A DNA stretch of 64,000 bases from JBBQLG01 sp038327655 (GTDB taxonomy: Bacteria > Bacteroidota > Bacteroidia > Cytophagales > Spirosomataceae), in NCBI GenBank assembly GCA_038327655.1, contig JBBQLG010000007.1, positions 15,784 through 79,783 on the forward strand, given 5' to 3'. The notes below the pieces were generated by a model, which was not told the origin of the DNA, did no database searches, and was given only the letters and a program-made list of their open reading frames with translations. Each line of letters opens with the position of its first letter. The stretch's first letter is position 1. This document shows positions 60,116-64,000 of this stretch, piece after piece. Position numbers and translations under genes: made by a program.

Positions 60116-61678
60116 GTGAGCAATGAATTAGTGATTAGTTCGACTCCCAAAGGTGACCGGATTGCTCTTTTGCAGGACAAAAGACTACTGGAGTACCATT
60201 TGGAGGAGTCTGATAGCAGTTTCACCGTCGGGGATATCTACCTCGGAACCGTGAAAAAGCTCGTTACCGGCCTTAATGCGGCCTTTGTCGATATTGGGTA
60301 TGAAAAAGATGCGTTCCTGCACTATTTAGATCTGGGACAGCACATCAATACCCTCAATAAATTCACGAAAGACGTTATCGCCAGACGTGTCACAACCGGG
60401 AAGTTAAGTGGCATTACGCCCGAACCGGAAATCGACAAGCTGGGGAAAATTGATAAAATCCTGACCAAGAATCAGCCGATTCTGGTGCAGGTCGTGAAAG
60501 AACCCATCTCGACCAAAGGGCCGCGCCTTTCCTGCGACATTTCGATTGCAGGTCGTTACTTGGTATTGGTACCCTTCTCGAACTCGGTCAATATTTCCAA
60601 GAAGATTACCGACAAAGCTGAGCGTACCCGGTTGCTGCGGCTTATGGCGTCCATCAAACCCCAAAATTTTGGGGTAATCGTTCGGACGGTGGCGCAGGGC
60701 AAATCGGTTGAAGACCTCGACCGCGATCTGACCAACTCAGTGGAGAAGTGGGAGCAGGGCATCAAAAAATTACAGGATGCCAAGCCCCGTGACCGCGTCA
60801 TTGGTGAGATGAACCGGGCTTCGTCAATCATGCGCGATATGCTCAACGAATCGTTCGACAGCATTACCGTTGACACCAAAGAAGCCTTCGACGACGTCCG
60901 CGATTATATCCATACCATCGCCCCCGAAAAAGAGAAAATCGTTAAACTCTACAACGGCAAGGGTAAAGTATTTGAGGGACTTGGCCTCGAAAAGCAGATC
61001 AAGTCGCTGTTTGGTCGGTCGGTCAGCCTACCGCATGGTGGATACCTGATTATCGAGCATACCGAAGCGCTGCACGTAATTGACGTGAACAGCGGCAACA
61101 AATCCAACTCCGAAGAAGACCAGGAGGCAACAGCCCTCAGCGTGAACCGCGAGTCTGCTAAAGAGATTGCCCGGCAGTTGCGGCTGCGCGATATGGGGGG
61201 TATTATCGTGGTGGACTTCATCGACATGCGGAAGCCCGATAACAAGAAGCTTATCTTCGACATTATGCGGGAAGAAATGAAGGGCGACCGCTCGAAGTTC
61301 ACTATCCTGCCGCTGACGAAGTTTGGGTTGATGCAGATTACGCGGCAGCGGGTCCGGCCGGAAATCAATATTGTTACCCGCGAAACATGCCCAACTTGTG
61401 GGGGGACGGGAACCATTCAGGCCAGTGTACTGGTAACGGATGTGCTCGAAAACAATCTCGACTACATCCTGACCCGGCAGAACGAACGCGGGGTGCAGAT
61501 TTTGGTCCACCCCTTTCTGTACGCGTTCTATACCAAAGGTATTTTGTCGAAACAACGGCGCTGGTACCTGAAATACAAAACCTGGGTAACCCTCACCGCC
61601 GATAGTTCGCTGGGTATCACTGACTTCAAGTTCCACAACAAGGTGGGTGAAGAAATCGAAATTTCGCCAACCGTTTGA
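60116..61678 (+). CDS. rng: Ribonuclease E/G family (RNase G)
   Basis: A 520-residue endoribonuclease for rRNA 5' ends and mRNA decay. It starts with GTG at 60116. The S1 domain (about 35-120) includes VGDIYLGTVKKLVTGLNAAFVDIGYEKDAFLHYLD in parts. The catalytic part has IEHTEALHVIDVNSGN and GGIIVVDFIDM (Mg-binding Asp residues). The Zn-link CPTCGGTG follows at about residue 424. The length fits RNase G (no long C-terminal scaffold). It ends in a strong terminator. Confidence 0.95.
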   Translation: MSNELVISSTPKGDRIALLQDKRLLEYHLEESDSSFTVGDIYLGTVKKLVTGLNAAFVDIGYEKDAFLHYLDLGQHINTLNKFTKDVIARRVTTGKLSGITPEPEIDKLGKIDKILTKNQPILVQVVKEPISTKGPRLSCDISIAGRYLVLVPFSNSVNISKKITDKAERTRLLRLMASIKPQNFGVIVRTVAQGKSVEDLDRDLTNSVEKWEQGIKKLQDAKPRDRVIGEMNRASSIMRDMLNESFDSITVDTKEAFDDVRDYIHTIAPEKEKIVKLYNGKGKVFEGLGLEKQIKSLFGRSVSLPHGGYLIIEHTEALHVIDVNSGNKSNSEEDQEATALSVNRESAKEIARQLRLRDMGGIIVVDFIDMRKPDNKKLIFDIMREEMKGDRSKFTILPLTKFGLMQITRQRVRPEINIVTRETCPTCGGTGTIQASVLVTDVLENNLDYILTRQNERGVQILVHPFLYAFYTKGILSKQRRWYLKYKTWVTLTADSSLGITDFKFHNKVGEEIEISPTV

Positions 61679-61691
61679 CCGCTGGACCATA

Positions 61692-61731
61692 ACGAAACGA
61701 CCCTGATTCGCGCGAATCAGGGTCGTTTCGT
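61692..61731. terminator. Bidirectional terminator, 40-base perfect palindrome
   Basis: The sequence ACGAAACGACCCTGATTCG and its exact complement join with no loop at CGCG. It lies in the 75-base gap between rng and the converging acyltransferase-like gene. Confidence 0.85.
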
Positions 61732-61753
61732 GTTAACGCACTCTAATAGACTA

Positions 61754-62896
61754 TCAGCACAGAATTTCTTTCGCTACCAACTCGCCGAATAATTCGGGGC
61801 CAACGGTGTCCTCCACGGAGTCAACTTCACCTAAGTTGAGCAGCAGGTCCCGAAGGTCGGGCGAAATCTCGTACGTTTCGTAGCAGTGGCGGTCAAACAG
61901 CACGGGAGCATCTTCGAGGTCACAGAGTGAATAGCGATCTTCGTTGAATACGGGTCGGTTCAGTACCCGAACGGGGGCATTATCCGATCCGCGCCGAAGG
62001 CGTTGCATCACCCTGGGGGGTACTTCCGGTTTCAGGAAGTCATGCACAAAGTTCCAGCCTTCCCACTGACCCGGATACCGATTGAGGTAGGGCGAGAAAC
62101 CGTCGTACAGGCGTTGCATCGTTTCCGCGCAAAAGGTCTCGCGGTCGGTGTGGGTGCTGGGCACGATCGGCTCCATACACTCCACTACATTCGTCAAATT
62201 CGGTTTCCGGTAGCTGACTACCGGCACAATAGTTGCTCCACTCAGGTGCGACAGATACCCGACCCCTTTACGGGTGAATACTTCCCGGTCCCCCAGTTGT
62301 ACGGGTAGAAACTGGGCTTCTTCACCGGGTTTCGGGGCCGTTTCGGGACTTCCATCGACGTAAACGATCAGGGAACGACCGGCTTTTAATTCACGCAACA
62401 GCGTCATTACGGCGGAGGGCTGTCCGGTTTCAACGATCCGAAACGAGTTGGTCAGACCGTATTGTCGGCGTAAACCCTCGATGTGTTCGTGCAGACCATC
62501 GCCCTGCTGACGGTTCATGTTGGACCCGACGAGGAGGACACAGTCGACGCCACGCCGGAACAGCAGACTCGTCAGCAGACGGTAGGAGCCGAGGTGATAC
62601 GTGCAGTAAATGCGGGCACCGTTGGGACGGAGCATTTCATCGGCGCAGCCCTTGAACTTAACCAGTTCACCGGCATCCAGGAATACCTGGTCGAAGCTGG
62701 TAAACACCTGTTGCAGCAGTAGTTCGCGAAACAGCGACTCGTGTTTCGAGCGCGGAATGGTCGGCAAAAGATTTTGCAGGTTGGCCGAGAAGGTCGTAAA
62801 CTTAACAAGGTAGCCCTGTTCTTTACGAAGGTCGATGGCCGCGAACGTTTGCCGACACAGGTCCAGTTCCTGCTTGTACCGATGGAGAGGTGTCAT
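61754..62896 (-). CDS. LpxL/HtrB-like acyltransferase with PqqD-like C-terminal tail
   Basis: A 380-residue protein. Residues about 60-300 follow the lysophospholipid acyltransferase plan of LpxL: CTYHLGSYRLL (98-108), FTRKGVGYLSHLSGATIVPVV (207-227, in two parts) and YPGQWEGWNFVHDF (274-287). The usual catalytic pair is H-x4-E; here His101 stays but Arg106 stands in place of Glu. Residues about 315-380 (YSLCDLEDAPVLFDRHCYETYEIS...ELVAKEIL, in parts) resemble a PqqD/RRE winged helix that binds peptide leaders. No signal or membrane anchor is seen. It follows a 58-residue peptide gene by 30 bases. I infer it modifies or uses that peptide; this is not shown. Confidence 0.65.
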   Translation of the reverse strand: MTPLHRYKQELDLCRQTFAAIDLRKEQGYLVKFTTFSANLQNLLPTIPRSKHESLFRELLLQQVFTSFDQVFLDAGELVKFKGCADEMLRPNGARIYCTYHLGSYRLLTSLLFRRGVDCVLLVGSNMNRQQGDGLHEHIEGLRRQYGLTNSFRIVETGQPSAVMTLLRELKAGRSLIVYVDGSPETAPKPGEEAQFLPVQLGDREVFTRKGVGYLSHLSGATIVPVVSYRKPNLTNVVECMEPIVPSTHTDRETFCAETMQRLYDGFSPYLNRYPGQWEGWNFVHDFLKPEVPPRVMQRLRRGSDNAPVRVLNRPVFNEDRYSLCDLEDAPVLFDRHCYETYEISPDLRDLLLNLGEVDSVEDTVGPELFGELVAKEILC

Positions 62897-62926
62897 AACG
62901 CAAGGGTAATGTGAAAGAGAAGTGGA

Positions 62927-63103
62927 TTAACGAAGAATCAGCGACTTTTGTACGTTGGAAGGATCAAGGGCCGAAGCGACGAGGAAATCGCAGCATACGG
63001 TACGGCCCTTTTCAACGATATTTAAAATGTTACTGCTTTCCAGTTTGGCAGACAAAATTTGTACTTTCTTGGCGGCTAAATTGATTGAGAAGTTCTTCTT
63101 CAT
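62927..63103 (-). CDS. Small peptide, possible RiPP-type precursor (58 residues)
   Basis: I start at ATG 63103 (MKKNFSINLAAKKVQILSAK). The first 30 residues are a charged amphipathic helix like the leader of Bacteroidota natural-product precursors (M-K-K-x-L-x-L-N-x-K-K-x). Then EKGRTVCCDFLVASALDPSNV includes an adjacent Cys pair and a Ser/Asp-rich end. No GG or signal peptide is present. The gene lies just upstream of the acyltransferase-like gene on the same strand, with a consensus promoter at 63188-63181. Annotators may also call it a hypothetical protein; the RiPP idea rests on context. Confidence 0.55.
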   Translation of the reverse strand: MKKNFSINLAAKKVQILSAKLESSNILNIVEKGRTVCCDFLVASALDPSNVQKSLILR

Positions 63104-63180
63104 GACTGTAACGAGTTGATTATGAGAGAGTAATATGTGAGTTTCGAATAATGGCGGCACGTCTGCCGTTTTGTTCGATA

Positions 63181-63188
63181 CAAAGGTA
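63181..63188 (-). promoter_or_regulatory. Predicted -7 element of the peptide gene
   Basis: TACCTTTG on the minus strand matches TAnnTTTG. A TTG lies 21 bases further upstream (inside 63189-63220). The leader to ATG 63103 would be about 70 bases. The plus-strand membrane LytTR gene starts 115 bases away. Confidence 0.6.
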
Positions 63189-63303
63189 CAGCCGGAATCA
63201 GGGGCGACTCAACGGCCAAAATCTCTCAAAAGCAGTTGTGTTGTAGTCAGTATTTACCAGTATATTAGCTTTACTATAAAAAGCGCTTAGTTTTCTGAGG
63301 AGT

Positions 63304-64000
63304 ATGACAGAGAAGATGCAGTTGCAGGGATCTTTCTTGCGGAACCCAATCAATAGTATTGGCATTCTGCTGGCTATTGCCTTATTGTTCGAGGGTTTTA
63401 GCTGGGCGAGCGCATATAGTATTAAGATAGCTTACCTTCGGGAGGTAGGAGGGTTTTGGATGTATATGAGCCGCATTCTGCGCGTTATGATTCTGCCTGA
63501 GGTATGTACACTTTATATTGTAATTCGGCTAATTGATTGGTATCATACTTCACTAAAAATTGAGTCAGTAGAGTTGACATGGCGGACAATCTCGCGTTAT
63601 GAGTTAAAAATGTTGCCTGTTCTTCTAACTGCTTTTTTTGTCTTCAATCCATTCACTCAAACTGTTCGATTCTGTTTAGATGCTTATTCAAATTTCAGCT
63701 TCGACAATTATTGGTTCTCTTACTTAGCTGGTACATATACGCTCCGCATCTACGTTATATATCTTGTGCCTGTCATTCTCATTGGTTACGCGGCTGTCAA
63801 TGGTTCGTTGGCAGTTGATTATCTCGCCTATCGTGAAGCCGCCAAGCAGGAGGCCGAATCGGAACGGCAGCGTTTGCTGGCAGAAGCCATTGCACTGGCA
63901 CCCAAACCAGTGGTTAAATCGAACTTCCTGACTACCGTGAAAGGCCGCAACCAACAGGGGGAGATGATTTTTCCGGTCGAAGAGTGCTGTTACTTCATGG
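63304..64000 (+). CDS. Membrane-anchored LytTR regulator, N-terminal part (3' end outside window)
   Basis: A frame open from ATG 63304 to the window end (232 codons) with GAGGAG 4 bases before the start. Hydrophobic segments at about 19-36 (GILLAIALLFEGFSWASA), 55-75, 103-120 and 148-168 make four membrane passes. A charged helix (REAAKQEAESERQRLLAEAIAL) links to a LytTR start (FLTTVKGRNQQGEMIFPVEECCYF). Such 4-pass LytTR proteins act as membrane-held regulators in Bacteroidota. It diverges from the peptide gene and may regulate it (inference). Confidence 0.8.
   Translation, partial: MTEKMQLQGSFLRNPINSIGILLAIALLFEGFSWASAYSIKIAYLREVGGFWMYMSRILRVMILPEVCTLYIVIRLIDWYHTSLKIESVELTWRTISRYELKMLPVLLTAFFVFNPFTQTVRFCLDAYSNFSFDNYWFSYLAGTYTLRIYVIYLVPVILIGYAAVNGSLAVDYLAYREAAKQEAESERQRLLAEAIALAPKPVVKSNFLTTVKGRNQQGEMIFPVEECCYFM

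Noticed and set aside
1..64000. tRNA, rRNA, riboswitch or prophage genes
   Set aside because: I looked for cloverleaf arms with T-loop words, rRNA-like stretches, and integrase or capsid genes, and saw none; a covariance-model scan would settle RNA genes.

Overview
The window looks like a chromosomal segment of a Bacteroidota bacterium, most likely a Spirosoma-like member of the Cytophagales; the genus is an inference. The reasons are Bacteroidota-type promoters (-7 box TAnnTTTG), a type IX secretion (T9SS) sorting domain on a secreted protease, GldE next to SSB and MutY, the run HU / TPR protein / 29-residue COX24-like protein / RNase G, a PUR-domain (DUF3276) protein, and many secreted lipoproteins. 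No rRNA, tRNA, CRISPR array, transposase or phage module was seen.

Layout. 1-6019: the end of a surface-glycan operon (ATP-grasp fragment, HAD phosphatase, PseI-like nonulosonate synthase, Wzx-type flippase, two glycosyltransferases), tightly coupled by overlapping stop/start codons. 6166-12714: housekeeping genes (pfkA, an envelope thioredoxin-like protein, a DUF58 protein, an RlpA-like protein, a PUR protein, ychF) plus a pair of very small membrane proteins. 12793-15860: a secreted M43 metalloprotease, a lipoprotein and a small LuxR-type regulator preceded by an 11-base G/C homopolymer. 16112-18582: two short-chain dehydrogenases around a TetR regulator, with paired palindromic operators. 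18757-29874: lolA, ftsK, pyrD, a VOC protein, cysM, a stand-alone LytTR protein, fadD, a lipoprotein, a DUF2911 protein and hemA. 30064-38932: a histidine kinase, a small coiled-coil protein, an aldo/keto reductase, an M1 peptidase, and three secreted proteins (a glutamine-amidotransferase-like protein, a DUF1080 protein and a Kelch protein).

38941-44483 is the most unusual block. Three related secreted beta-sandwich proteins and a PapD-like chaperone form one operon, which diverges from a 934-residue outer-membrane barrel protein with usher-like architecture. I read it as a candidate chaperone-usher-type surface-fibre system. 44487-51090 holds a DUF6624 protein, an Uma2 nuclease, a Kup potassium transporter, a nucleotide-sugar epimerase and small unknown proteins. 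51238-61678 holds uvrA, a membrane protein, gldE, ssb, mutY, HU, a TPR protein, the 29-residue protein and rng.

61754-64000 holds a second candidate new system. A 58-residue peptide gene lies just upstream of an LpxL-like acyltransferase that lacks the usual acidic residue of its active-site motif and carries a PqqD-like C-terminal tail. A membrane LytTR regulator diverges from it and runs off the window.

Intergenic DNA is rich in large palindromes. Some are bidirectional terminators between convergent genes. Others look like dispersed repeats: a family starting TTTGTCATGCTGA occurs twice, and two spacers carry inverted repeats built from short tandem units.
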